Shown here piece after piece: positions 22,924 to 30,082 of a stretch of DNA of 34,223 bases. The number at the start of each line of letters is the position of its first letter. The first letter of the stretch is position 1. This DNA comes from an uncultured Coriobacteriaceae bacterium. Lineage in GTDB: Bacteria; Actinomycetota; Coriobacteriia; Coriobacteriales; Coriobacteriaceae. The position numbers were made by a program, and so were the translations under genes. The notes beneath the pieces were generated by a model. That model saw only the letters and a list, made by a program, of their open reading frames with translations, searched no databases and was not told where the DNA came from. Location: contig CALUIM010000017.1 of the NCBI GenBank assembly GCA_944320725.1, positions 1-34,223 of the forward strand. The letters run 5' to 3'.

Positions 22924-22980
22924 TCAGGCTCTTCCCATCTCATTGACCGCCTCACGATAGCCCACAATCTCCGCGGTCAT
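22924..22980 (-). CDS. Possible 18-residue small ORF or truncated gene start
   Basis: ATG at 22980 has a near-perfect GGAGGG only 4-5 nt upstream and opens an 18-codon frame (MTAEIVGYREAVNEMGRA) ending in TGA before the carboxylase terminator. It lies downstream of, and on the same strand as, the MFS gene. The strong ribosome-binding site suggests translation. It may be a small protein or the surviving 5' end of a deleted gene. I recognise no family. Confidence 0.25.
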   Translation of the reverse strand: MTAEIVGYREAVNEMGRA

Positions 22981-23073
22981 GGTACCCTCCGCTTCTTATG
23001 AACTTATGCTCCATGATGCGTTCTATGCCATCAGCGCGAGCGGACACGAAATGCAGACGACGTGTTGGGGTGC

Positions 23074-24318
23074 CTAGGCTTTCAGCACGTGGCGACTCAC
23101 CATGAGCTGCACGAGCAAGCACACTGCGGCAATCGCCCAAAGCGCCGGATAGCCAGCAACTCCGAGAATCAAGGTCCCGAGCGTTGACCCCACACCGCCG
23201 CATGCAAAGACCGCGAACCCGACGAGACCCGTGCAGAGCCCCGCCTGCGCAGGATCAGCCTCCATGGAAAGCGTCACGAGCGTGGGCTGCACCAAGATGT
23301 AACCAAGGCCAAGGCATGCCGCCGCGATAAGTGCCGGTATCCACGAACAGGTAAGCGCCGAGATAAGCAGCGACGCAGCTGAAACGATACCCGATACCTC
23401 GCCAATCGCAATAACATGTCCGAGTTTATGCCCGCTCCCGAGCCTACCCGAGATCGATCCGCCCGCCAAGCAAAATACGCCATAGAGCATCATAACGAGT
23501 CCAGCTTGCGTCGACGTAAGACCGCACGTCTCCGAGAGAAATGTGCCCATGAGACCATAGGTCCCCAGATAAAGCAGGCCAGTGGTACAAGCAAGCAAGA
23601 ACACCGCGCGATGCTGTCCAAAGAAGATGCGCATGGCATCGCGGAAGAAATCAAAGACAGGGTTCTCGCTGGACGCGGACGCTCCTTCCGGCTCGGTGGC
23701 AGATGATGAACCGGAGACCTCACGCAGTGTGAATAGCCCCAGCCATGCCACAAATGCAAGCACGCCAAACGCGGCGAATGCCGCGCGCCAGCCCATGAAA
23801 TCCGTAAGAATACCGCCAAGCCCCGCAGAAAGGCCTTGCCCTGTAAAGGTAATGCCCATAAGAATGCCAACAGCGCCGGCACGCTGCTCAGAGCCAACGA
23901 CATCACCTACAAATGCCTGTGAGACCGAGATGATACCCGCCGCAAAACACCCCGTAATCACGCGCGCGGCTACAAGCGTGGCGAGGCTCGGCGCGATAGC
24001 GCACAACAAGGTTCCCACGCAAAGCCCCAAAACAATAATGCGAAGAAGCCGTAACCGGCCCACGCCGTCGCCGATACGCCCGCATACAGGCTGAAGTGCA
24101 CCGTATGGCAGCAAATATGCCGTCAAAATGATTGCAGCTGCAGTAGGCGCAACGGCAAGCGTGTTCGCAATGGCAGGAAGCGCCGGAGAGACGAACCAAT
24201 TATCGGCAGCAGACACGAGCCCGCAAAAGCCGAGCGTAACAACAACACGAAGCTGTGCTGCAGGAATACCGACCTGTTGAGCATTGCTTGAGCGACGTGC
24301 ATCGATTGAATCTGGCAA
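23074..24318 (-). CDS. MFS transporter, 12-segment drug/proton-antiporter type
   Basis: A membrane protein of about 414 residues with 12 hydrophobic segments in two halves, split by a polar central loop SGSSSATEPEGASASSE. The loop after segment 2 has CGRIGDGVGRLRLL, the MFS motif A type (GxxxDxxGRR), and ITFTGQGLSAGLGG lies in segment 5, as in DHA1 exporters. It probably exports a small molecule or drug using the proton gradient; substrate unknown. A perfect TATAAT lies at 24343-24348 immediately before the open-frame GTG at 24342, so transcription would begin downstream of that codon. The TTG at 24318, with AGGGGG ahead, is therefore the likelier start. It stands alone between the carboxylase operon and lysS. 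Confidence 0.85.
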   Translation of the reverse strand: MPDSIDARRSSNAQQVGIPAAQLRVVVTLGFCGLVSAADNWFVSPALPAIANTLAVAPTAAAIILTAYLLPYGALQPVCGRIGDGVGRLRLLRIIVLGLCVGTLLCAIAPSLATLVAARVITGCFAAGIISVSQAFVGDVVGSEQRAGAVGILMGITFTGQGLSAGLGGILTDFMGWRAAFAAFGVLAFVAWLGLFTLREVSGSSSATEPEGASASSENPVFDFFRDAMRIFFGQHRAVFLLACTTGLLYLGTYGLMGTFLSETCGLTSTQAGLVMMLYGVFCLAGGSISGRLGSGHKLGHVIAIGEVSGIVSAASLLISALTCSWIPALIAAACLGLGYILVQPTLVTLSMEADPAQAGLCTGLVGFAVFACGGVGSTLGTLILGVAGYPALWAIAAVCLLVQLMVSRHVLKA

Positions 24319-24342
24319 ACAGACCGCCCCCTTCTGTTGCAC

Positions 24343-24348
24343 ATTATA
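24343..24348 (-). promoter_or_regulatory. Consensus -10 box of the MFS gene
   Basis: TATAAT on the minus strand; the region 17-18 bp upstream is GC-rich with no recognisable -35. It decides the start of the MFS gene, since a transcript from it would begin near 24336 and exclude the GTG at 24342. Confidence 0.45.
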
Positions 24349-24580
24349 GGTTCGTGGTGGTACGGCGCGCTCGCACGCTTGGCAAGCGCGACGAAATCAG
24401 CCCGTCGCAATTGCTTTTTCAACTATTCAATGGTTTAGGTGGACCCAGTAACGTAGTCAGTAAAAATCGACCACGCAATCCTGCGCAAACACTGACAAAC
24501 GCTGGCTCACAATGCGGGTTACTTAGCGAGGCGACCTCAAGCCATTGCGAGCGTGAAAAAACGGCACATTAAAACGAAAA
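24349..24580. other. Intergenic gap between the MFS gene and lysS terminator
   Basis: Together with the terminator this is a gap of about 330 bp. I see no gene or clear repeat in it; it must contain the -35 side of the MFS promoter. The plus-strand frames crossing it have no family features. Confidence 0.4.
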
Positions 24581-24619
24581 CGGCCCCAATCGAATGCCCA
24601 ACGGATTCGATCGGGGCCG
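24581..24619 (-). terminator. Terminator of lysS
   Basis: A 15-bp stem (24581-24595 with 24605-24619; the single mismatch is a G-U in the minus-strand RNA) with a 9-nt loop, followed on the minus strand by GTTTTCGTTTT. It starts 57 bp beyond the lysS stop. Confidence 0.9.
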
Positions 24620-24675
24620 CCAAAAGCTCATATAACGCAACCACTCAACGCGGCGCACGTGAGCCCGAGAGGCTT

Positions 24676-26724
24676 CTAGTACAGCTTCGCGCCGGCGGGG
24701 ATAGCGTCGTCGATAATCAGCACGTTCAGGCGGTCGGCAGCGTCGTCGCCTACACTCTCCGCATGCACCGCCGAGATGATCATGCCGCAGGAATCGATGC
24801 CCATCATCTTGCGCGGCGGCAAGTTGGTGATGGCAACGAGCGTCTTGCCCACCAGGTCTTCCGGCTCATAGAACGCATGGATACCAGAGAGAATGATTCG
24901 ATCGGTGCCCGAGCCATCATCGAGCGTGAACTGCAGCAGCTTCTTGCTCTTCGGCACTGCCTCGCACGCCTTCACCTTCACCGCACGGAAATCCGAGCGG
25001 GAGAACGTCTCAAAGTCCACGAAGTCCTCGAACAACGGCTCAACGGCGATCTTCTCGCGGTCGATGGTGGGCGCCTTGTTCGCGGCAATGGCAACCGCAT
25101 GTGCAGCACCGGGCTCAGCATCTGCAGCGCTGGGCATAGTGGCACCGCTGGCCGCGGCGGCTTCCGCCTCCTGCTTGGCGCGCGCGGCGGCAGCACCGGA
25201 GGCGCTCCCCTTCTCGGGGCGCATATGCGGGAACAGCAGCACGTCGCGGATGCTCGCGGAGTTGGTGATCAGCATGATCACACGATCCATGCCGATACCG
25301 ATGCCGCCGGCGGGCGGCATACCGTACTCGAGCGCGCGCACGTAATCCTCGTCGTACTCCATCGCCTCGTCGTCGCCGCCAGCCTTCTCCTCCATCTGGC
25401 GCTGGAAGCGCTCGGCCTGGTCGACCGGATCGTTGAGCTCGGAGAACGCATTGGCATACTCGTGGCCGGCAATCACGAGCTCAAAGCGATGCGTGAGACG
25501 CGGATCATCCGCTCGGCGCTTGGCGAGCGGCGACACCTCAACCGGATAGTCCGTCACAAACGTGGGGTTCACGAGCGTGGGCTCGCCGATCTCGTCGTAC
25601 AGCTCGGCGATGAGCTTGCCGGCACCCCACTCGGCCTTGACCTCGATGCCCGCCTTCGCGGCGTGCGCACGCAGCTCGTCGAGCGGCGTATCGAGATCGA
25701 CGGCGACACCGAGCGCATCCGAGACCACCTGCGTCATGGGCTTCGAGGGCCACGTGCCGGAAAGATCGATCACCTGTCCCTGGTACTCGAGCTGCTCGGT
25801 ATCGTTCACCGCGGCGTTCGCCGCCTTGATGACGCCCTCGGCGAGCTCCTTCATGCCGTCGAGGTCGGAGAAGGCGCGGTAGGCCTCCATCGTGGTGAAC
25901 TCGGGATTGTGCGTGAGGTCCATGCCCTCGTTGCGGAAGATGCGGCCAATCTCGAACACGCGCTCATAACCACCCACGAGCAGGCGCTTCAAATGCAGCT
26001 CGGTGGCGATGCGCAGATAGCACTCCTGGTTGAGCGCATTGAAATGCGTGATGAACGGCTTGGCCGTGGCGCCGCCCTGGATGGTCTGCAAAATGGGCGT
26101 CTCGACCTCCATGTAGCCGTTGTCTTCCATATAGCGACGGAAGGCGGAGATGATGCGCGAGCGCTTAGCGAAGGTGGAGCGCACGTCATCGTTCATGATG
26201 AGGTCGACGTAGCGCTGGCGATAGCGGGTCTCCTTGTCGGAGAGGCCGTGGAACTTCTCGGGCAGGGGGCGCACCGCCTTCGACAGCAAGGTGAGCTGCG
26301 AGGGAGCGATCGACAGCTGGCCGCGGCGCGTGCGCACGACAACACCGGTGACGCCGATGATGTCGCCCAGATCGACCTCGCCGACGAAGGCCCAGTCCGT
26401 CTCGCTCATGTCGTTGATGCGGCAGAACAGCTGAATCTCTGCGGTGGCGTCGCGCACCACGATGAAGGCGATCTTGCCCTGCCCGCGCTTGGCCATCACG
26501 CGACCGGCAATCTTCACCTCGTCGGTGGTGTCAACACCCGCCTCGAGATCGGCGTAGGCGGCATCGAGCTCAGCGATGTGATGCGTGACCTCGGAGTGCT
26601 CGGGATACGGATTCGCGCCCGCATCCATGAGCGCCGCGCGCTTCGCAAGACGATGCGCGCGCTCGTCGTTCAGCGTATCCGCAGCGGTTGCCTGCGAATC
26701 GGTTGCGGAGGAATTGGTCGACAT
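24676..26724 (-). CDS. lysS: Lysine--tRNA ligase (class II) with C-terminal tRNA-binding domain
   Basis: A 682-residue enzyme charging tRNA-Lys. Residues about 1-500 are a normal class II LysRS: N-terminal OB-fold anticodon domain (IAGRVMAKRGQGKIAFIVVR), motif 2 region FRNEGMDLTHNPEFTTMEAY, and motif 3 GIGMDRVIMLIT. After RDVLLFPHMRPEKG, an Ala/Glu-rich linker of about 60 residues leads to an extra domain (561-682): FSRSDFRAVKVKACEAVPKS, FYEPEDLVGK, LPPRKMMGID and CGMIISAVH. This is the Trbp111/EMAP-II-like tRNA-binding OB domain usually found at the end of MetRS. It should raise affinity for tRNA in a non-specific way. AAGGAG before the ATG at 26724 fixes the start. greA lies upstream, separated by a hairpin. 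Confidence 0.94.
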   Translation of the reverse strand: MSTNSSATDSQATAADTLNDERAHRLAKRAALMDAGANPYPEHSEVTHHIAELDAAYADLEAGVDTTDEVKIAGRVMAKRGQGKIAFIVVRDATAEIQLFCRINDMSETDWAFVGEVDLGDIIGVTGVVVRTRRGQLSIAPSQLTLLSKAVRPLPEKFHGLSDKETRYRQRYVDLIMNDDVRSTFAKRSRIISAFRRYMEDNGYMEVETPILQTIQGGATAKPFITHFNALNQECYLRIATELHLKRLLVGGYERVFEIGRIFRNEGMDLTHNPEFTTMEAYRAFSDLDGMKELAEGVIKAANAAVNDTEQLEYQGQVIDLSGTWPSKPMTQVVSDALGVAVDLDTPLDELRAHAAKAGIEVKAEWGAGKLIAELYDEIGEPTLVNPTFVTDYPVEVSPLAKRRADDPRLTHRFELVIAGHEYANAFSELNDPVDQAERFQRQMEEKAGGDDEAMEYDEDYVRALEYGMPPAGGIGIGMDRVIMLITNSASIRDVLLFPHMRPEKGSASGAAAARAKQEAEAAAASGATMPSAADAEPGAAHAVAIAANKAPTIDREKIAVEPLFEDFVDFETFSRSDFRAVKVKACEAVPKSKKLLQFTLDDGSGTDRIILSGIHAFYEPEDLVGKTLVAITNLPPRKMMGIDSCGMIISAVHAESVGDDAADRLNVLIIDDAIPAGAKLY

Positions 26725-26756
26725 AAGTGCTCCTTGCATGGATTGCCAACAAGAAA

Positions 26757-26788
26757 GCTCCCCAGAGGCCTGTGCGGTCCCGGGGAGC
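26757..26788 (-). terminator. Terminator or attenuator between greA and lysS
   Basis: GCTCCCC/GGGGAGC (26757-26763 with 26782-26788) plus inner pairing forms a stem followed on the minus strand by TTTCTTGTT. It lies between the greA stop and the lysS ribosome-binding site, so it either ends greA transcripts or reduces read-through into lysS. Confidence 0.65.
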
Positions 26789-26823
26789 ATGCGGTTTGTG
26801 CTGATGCGCCAGAGAACCGAGAC

Positions 26824-27297
26824 TTAGCGCGTGATCTTGGCGATGGTGTAGATGCGCGACTTGCCCGACGGCGTGACAACCTCGACGGTCTCGCCCTCGG
26901 CGTGACCGATGATGGCGCGGCCAACGGGAGACTCGTTGGAGATCTTGTGCTCGAGCGAGTTGGTCTCGGTGGTACCGACGAGCGTGACATCGGTCACCGC
27001 GCCGTCGCCATCGACCAGCGACACGGTGCAGCCAATGGAGACGGTCAGCGTGTGGTCGACCGACTCGGCATCCTTCGCATTGGCGAGGATGGCCTGGATC
27101 TCTGCGATGCGGGCAGCGTTTTTAGCCTGCTCTTCCTTGGCATCGTCGTACTCGGAGTTCTCCGAAAGGTCGCCGAAGTCGCGCGCGGTCTTGATGCGCT
27201 CGACAATCTGCTTGGTCAGGTCGCCCTCGCGCCACTCGAGCTCATCGATGAGCTTCTGGCGCCCCTCGGCAGTCAGTACGATTTCCGTCGTTGTCAT
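26824..27297 (-). CDS. greA: Transcription elongation factor GreA
   Basis: A 157-residue factor that enters the RNA polymerase secondary channel and stimulates cleavage of backtracked RNA. The N-terminal coiled coil (1-75) carries the catalytic acidic tip DFGDLSENSEYDDAKEEQ (residues about 38-55), and the C-terminal FKBP-like domain has NESPVGRAIIGHAEGETVEV. AAGGAG lies 7 nt before the ATG at 27297, which is preferred over an in-frame ATG farther up that would add a non-conserved tail. The greA-lysS neighbourhood is common in actinobacteria and Firmicutes. Confidence 0.95.
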   Translation of the reverse strand: MTTTEIVLTAEGRQKLIDELEWREGDLTKQIVERIKTARDFGDLSENSEYDDAKEEQAKNAARIAEIQAILANAKDAESVDHTLTVSIGCTVSLVDGDGAVTDVTLVGTTETNSLEHKISNESPVGRAIIGHAEGETVEVVTPSGKSRIYTIAKITR

Positions 27298-27331
27298 GCA
27301 AAAACTCCTTGCATCCACGCTTGATACGAAA

Positions 27332-27363
27332 GCGACCGGGAGCGCATGCGCATCGCCGGTCGC
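27332..27363 (-). terminator. Terminator between tatA and greA
   Basis: GCGACCGG/CCGGTCGC (27332-27339 with 27356-27363) with an inner self-complementary GCGCATGCGC, followed on the minus strand by TTTCGTATC. It lies 27 bp beyond the tatA stop. The T-run is short. Confidence 0.55.
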
Positions 27364-27389
27364 CACATTACCCCACAGATGGAGCCGGA

Positions 27390-27647
27390 CTACTCAGCGT
27401 CCTCGGACTCCTCTTTCTTCTTCTTTGCCTCGGCAAGCTTGGCCTCGAGCTCGCGAATCTCGCGATCCTCGTCGCTCTCCTCCTCGACGGTCTCGCCGGC
27501 CTCGTCCTCGCCCTGCATGCCTTCGCGCAGGTTCTTCACGGTAGCGCCCAGCGACTTACCGAGCTTCGGGAGGTTCTTGGGCCCGAAGATGACCAGAACC
27601 ACGACCAGGATGACGATCCACTCAAAACCCTTTGGCAAGAAACCCAT
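27390..27647 (-). CDS. tatA: Twin-arginine translocase subunit TatA/TatE family
   Basis: An 85-residue membrane protein of the Tat pathway that exports folded proteins. One N-terminal membrane segment (WIVILVVVLVIF, about 9-20) is followed by the FGPKNLPKLGKSLG hinge and amphipathic helix (20-34) and a highly charged C-terminal tail rich in Glu and Lys. These are the defining features of TatA; TatB is less likely because of the short length. GGAGGG lies 5 nt before the ATG at 27647; the long upstream extension of the open frame is not real. No tatC is in the window. It has its own promoter. Confidence 0.9.
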   Translation of the reverse strand: MGFLPKGFEWIVILVVVLVIFGPKNLPKLGKSLGATVKNLREGMQGEDEAGETVEEESDEDREIRELEAKLAEAKKKKEESEDAE

Positions 27648-27697
27648 GTGTTCCCTCCGGTTGCAATCATAACAATGCTGAAAATCAAGCTCGAACG

Positions 27698-27726
27698 AGT
27701 ATACCGCGCCTGCGCGGCGTGAACAA
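27698..27726 (-). promoter_or_regulatory. Promoter of tatA
   Basis: The minus strand has -35 TTGTTC (27721-27726), a 17-bp spacer and -10 TATACT (27698-27703), giving a transcription start near 27691 and a 45-nt leader. The rest of the 337-bp gap (27648-27984) holds no gene. A TTGACA at 27794-27799 could be the -35 of the divergent deoD, but no good -10 follows it. Confidence 0.65.
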
Positions 27727-27984
27727 CTTCGCCATATTTTACACGTGTGCGCGCAATATGCCGGAAACGCGTCCAGCAAAGGGCTGAAATGTGTTGACAC
27801 GGTGGGGATATGCCAAAATGCAGCGGACGGGGGCGAACCCTTGCACCACAGCATGACACAACGCAGCCTGCCTCGTCTTGTCACCCCATCATGCCGCCTA
27901 CATGGCAAAGAACGACGCGTTGCAGACGGCGCGAACGAGCGACAATCAAGCTAGCATCAGTCCGTCGTCATGATTGGAGCCATT

Positions 27985-28704
27985 ATGCCGAAGACCCCCA
28001 CCCCTCACAACGCCGCCCATGAAGGCGATTTCGCTAAGGTCGTGCTCATGCCGGGCGACCCGCTGCGCGCGCGCTATATCGCCGAAAACTTCCTCGAGGA
28101 CGCGCGCCAGGTCACCAACGTGCGCGCCATGGCCGGCTTCACCGGCACCTACAACGGCAAGGCCGTCTCGGTGATGGGCCACGGCATGGGCATGCCGTCC
28201 ATTGGCATCTACTCCTACGAGCTCTTCCACAACTATGGCGTCGAATCGATCATCCGCGTGGGCTCGGCCGGCGGATACGCCGATGACGTGAAGCTGCGCG
28301 ACGTCATTGCCGCCCAGGGCGCCTGCACCGATTCCAACTACGCCTACCAGTACAACCTTCCGGGCACCTTTGCCCCCATCGCCGACTACGGCCTGCTCTC
28401 GACCGCCGTCGATGCCGCCCGCCGGCTCGAGCTGCCTATCCATGTGGGCAACGTCCTCTCGAGCGACATCTTCTACGACGGCGGCGCCAACACGCGCGCC
28501 TGGAAGCCCATGGGCGTCCTTGCCTGCGAGATGGAATCGGCAGCCCTCTACATGAACGCCGCCGCCGCGGGCAAGCGCGCGCTGTGCCTGCTCACGGTCT
28601 CCGACATCCCCGCAACCGGCGAGGGCCTGCCCGCCGAGGAGCGCCAGACGAGCTTCAACGAGATGATCAAGATCGCGCTCGAGACGGCGCACGCATGGGC
28701 ATAG
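27985..28704 (+). CDS. deoD: Purine-nucleoside phosphorylase, DeoD type
   Basis: A 239-residue hexameric-type phosphorylase that splits purine (deoxy)ribonucleosides with phosphate to free base and (deoxy)ribose 1-phosphate. VVLMPGDPLRARYIAE (phosphate-binding Arg), VMGHGMGMPS, IIRVGSAGG, ACEMESAALY (ribose-binding Glu) and TVSDIPATGEG (catalytic Asp) are all present, as is the conserved AEERQTSFNEMIKIALE near the end. The ATG at 27985 with TTGGAG ahead is preferred over one 15 bp upstream. deoB follows after 14 bp, so product ribose 1-phosphate is passed straight to the mutase. Confidence 0.95.
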   Translation: MPKTPTPHNAAHEGDFAKVVLMPGDPLRARYIAENFLEDARQVTNVRAMAGFTGTYNGKAVSVMGHGMGMPSIGIYSYELFHNYGVESIIRVGSAGGYADDVKLRDVIAAQGACTDSNYAYQYNLPGTFAPIADYGLLSTAVDAARRLELPIHVGNVLSSDIFYDGGANTRAWKPMGVLACEMESAALYMNAAAAGKRALCLLTVSDIPATGEGLPAEERQTSFNEMIKIALETAHAWA

Positions 28705-28718
28705 CGCAGGGAGCAGCT

Positions 28719-29930
28719 ATGAACTACAAGCGATATCAACGCATCCTCGCCATCGTGATCGACTCGGTGGGCGTGGGCCATGCTCCCGACGCCGATCGCT
28801 ACCGCAGCGCCGGCGCCGATACGCTGGGGCACATCGCCGAGTATTTCGTATCCGAGATGAACCGCCCGCTCGCCATTCCCAACCTCGTGTCGCTCGGCAT
28901 CACCAAGACGCATCCCGGCGGTCTCGCCGGCATCGCGGAGCCCCAAGCACCGCGCGGCGCCTTCGGACGGATGCAGGTCATCAGCTATGGCAACGATTCG
29001 CTCGACGGCCACTGGGAAATGGTGTGCCTGCCCGCCCGCTTCCACGTGGACTACTTCCCAGACGGGTTCCCCGCGAGCCTGCTCGAGAAGATCGAGGCGT
29101 TCTCGGGACGCAAGGTTATCTGCAACAAGCCCTACTCCGGCACCGAGGTCATCCGCGACTACGGCGAGCGGCAGCTGGAAACCGGCGAGCTCATCATCTA
29201 CACCTCCGGTGACTCGGTGCTGCAGATCGCCGCCCACGAGGACATCGTTCCCATCGACGAGCTCTACCGCATCTGCGAATACGCTCGCACGCTCATCGAC
29301 GGACCCGAGATCACCATGGGTCGCGTCATTGCCCGCCCCTTTGTGGGAACCTGCGCCGATGACTTTACGCGCACCGCGAACCGTCGCGACTACGGCCTCG
29401 AGCCGTACGGTCCCACCGTTATCGACCGCCTGCACGAGGCCGGCTACGACACCATCGCCGTGGGCAAGACCTACGACCTGCTCTGCGGCCACGGCTTTAG
29501 CCGCAGCTACCACAACGAGAGCAACATGGACGGCATGGACCATGTCGACGAGGTCATGACCGGCGATTGGTGCGGCATGTGCTTCACCAACCTCGTGGAC
29601 TTCGACACCGTCTACGGGCATCGCCGCAACGCCCAGGGCTACGGCGAAGCGCTCGAAGCGTTCGATGAACGTCTAGGGCGCGTCATGGACGCCATGCGCG
29701 ACGACGACCTGCTGCTCGTCACCGCCGACCACGGCAACGACCCCACCTACACCGGGACCGACCACACCCGAGAGCTCGTACCGCTTCTGGCATGGTCGCC
29801 CGCGATGGCATCGCCTGGCTGCGATCTTGGTCTGCGCAGCACCTGCTCGGACTTGGGTGCCACCGTGCTCGACAACTTCTGCGTTGCGAGCATGGGCGAG
29901 GGCAGGAGCTTCCTGGACGCCGTGCGCTAG
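28719..29930 (+). CDS. deoB: Phosphopentomutase DeoB with Ser at the catalytic phospho-site
   Basis: A 403-residue metalloenzyme of the alkaline phosphatase superfamily that interconverts (deoxy)ribose 1- and 5-phosphate. Metal ligands are seen in LAIVIDSVGVGHAPDAD (Asp15), SNMDGMDH, LVTADHGNDP and GTDHTRE. The loop normally reading GKDTxTGHWE, whose Thr is phosphorylated (Thr85 in B. cereus), reads GNDSLDGHWEMV here, with Ser94 in the Thr place and Lys and the second Thr also changed. Ser could serve as nucleophile, so activity is plausible, perhaps with altered priming or specificity. A GGGAG precedes the ATG at 28719; a longer open frame begins inside deoD but is not real. It shares an operon with deoD and ends at a strong terminator. 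Confidence 0.93.
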   Translation: MNYKRYQRILAIVIDSVGVGHAPDADRYRSAGADTLGHIAEYFVSEMNRPLAIPNLVSLGITKTHPGGLAGIAEPQAPRGAFGRMQVISYGNDSLDGHWEMVCLPARFHVDYFPDGFPASLLEKIEAFSGRKVICNKPYSGTEVIRDYGERQLETGELIIYTSGDSVLQIAAHEDIVPIDELYRICEYARTLIDGPEITMGRVIARPFVGTCADDFTRTANRRDYGLEPYGPTVIDRLHEAGYDTIAVGKTYDLLCGHGFSRSYHNESNMDGMDHVDEVMTGDWCGMCFTNLVDFDTVYGHRRNAQGYGEALEAFDERLGRVMDAMRDDDLLLVTADHGNDPTYTGTDHTRELVPLLAWSPAMASPGCDLGLRSTCSDLGATVLDNFCVASMGEGRSFLDAVR

Positions 29931-29957
29931 GCCCGCTGCCCACGCACGCGAACTCAG

Positions 29958-29999
29958 GCGCCCGGTATGTGCTTGCGCAGCACGTATCGGGCGCATTTT
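29958..29999 (+). terminator. Terminator of the deoD-deoB operon
   Basis: A 16-bp imperfect stem (29958-29973 with 29979-29994, loop TGCGC) followed by ATTTTGG, 27 bp beyond the deoB stop. It shares the GCGCCCGGTA motif with the convergent hairpin at 30025-30059. Confidence 0.88.
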
Positions 30000-30024
30000 G
30001 GCAGCGATTACGCATACAACGCAC

Positions 30025-30059
30025 GGTGCCCGGCACGTATCTGCTACGTACCGGGCGCC
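30025..30059 (-). terminator. Terminator of the second MFS gene
   Basis: A 15-bp stem with one mismatch (30025-30039 with 30045-30059) 23 bp beyond the minus-strand MFS stop. The downstream T content is low, so it may work with the neighbouring plus-strand hairpin as a convergent pair. Confidence 0.55.
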
Positions 30060-30082
30060 ACGGCAATCAGCCAACGTCGACG

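Noticed and set aside
24553-27324. 923-residue plus-strand open frame across lysS and greA
   Set aside because: A shadow frame: it spans two certain genes on the other strand plus their intergenic hairpin and has no recognisable domain.
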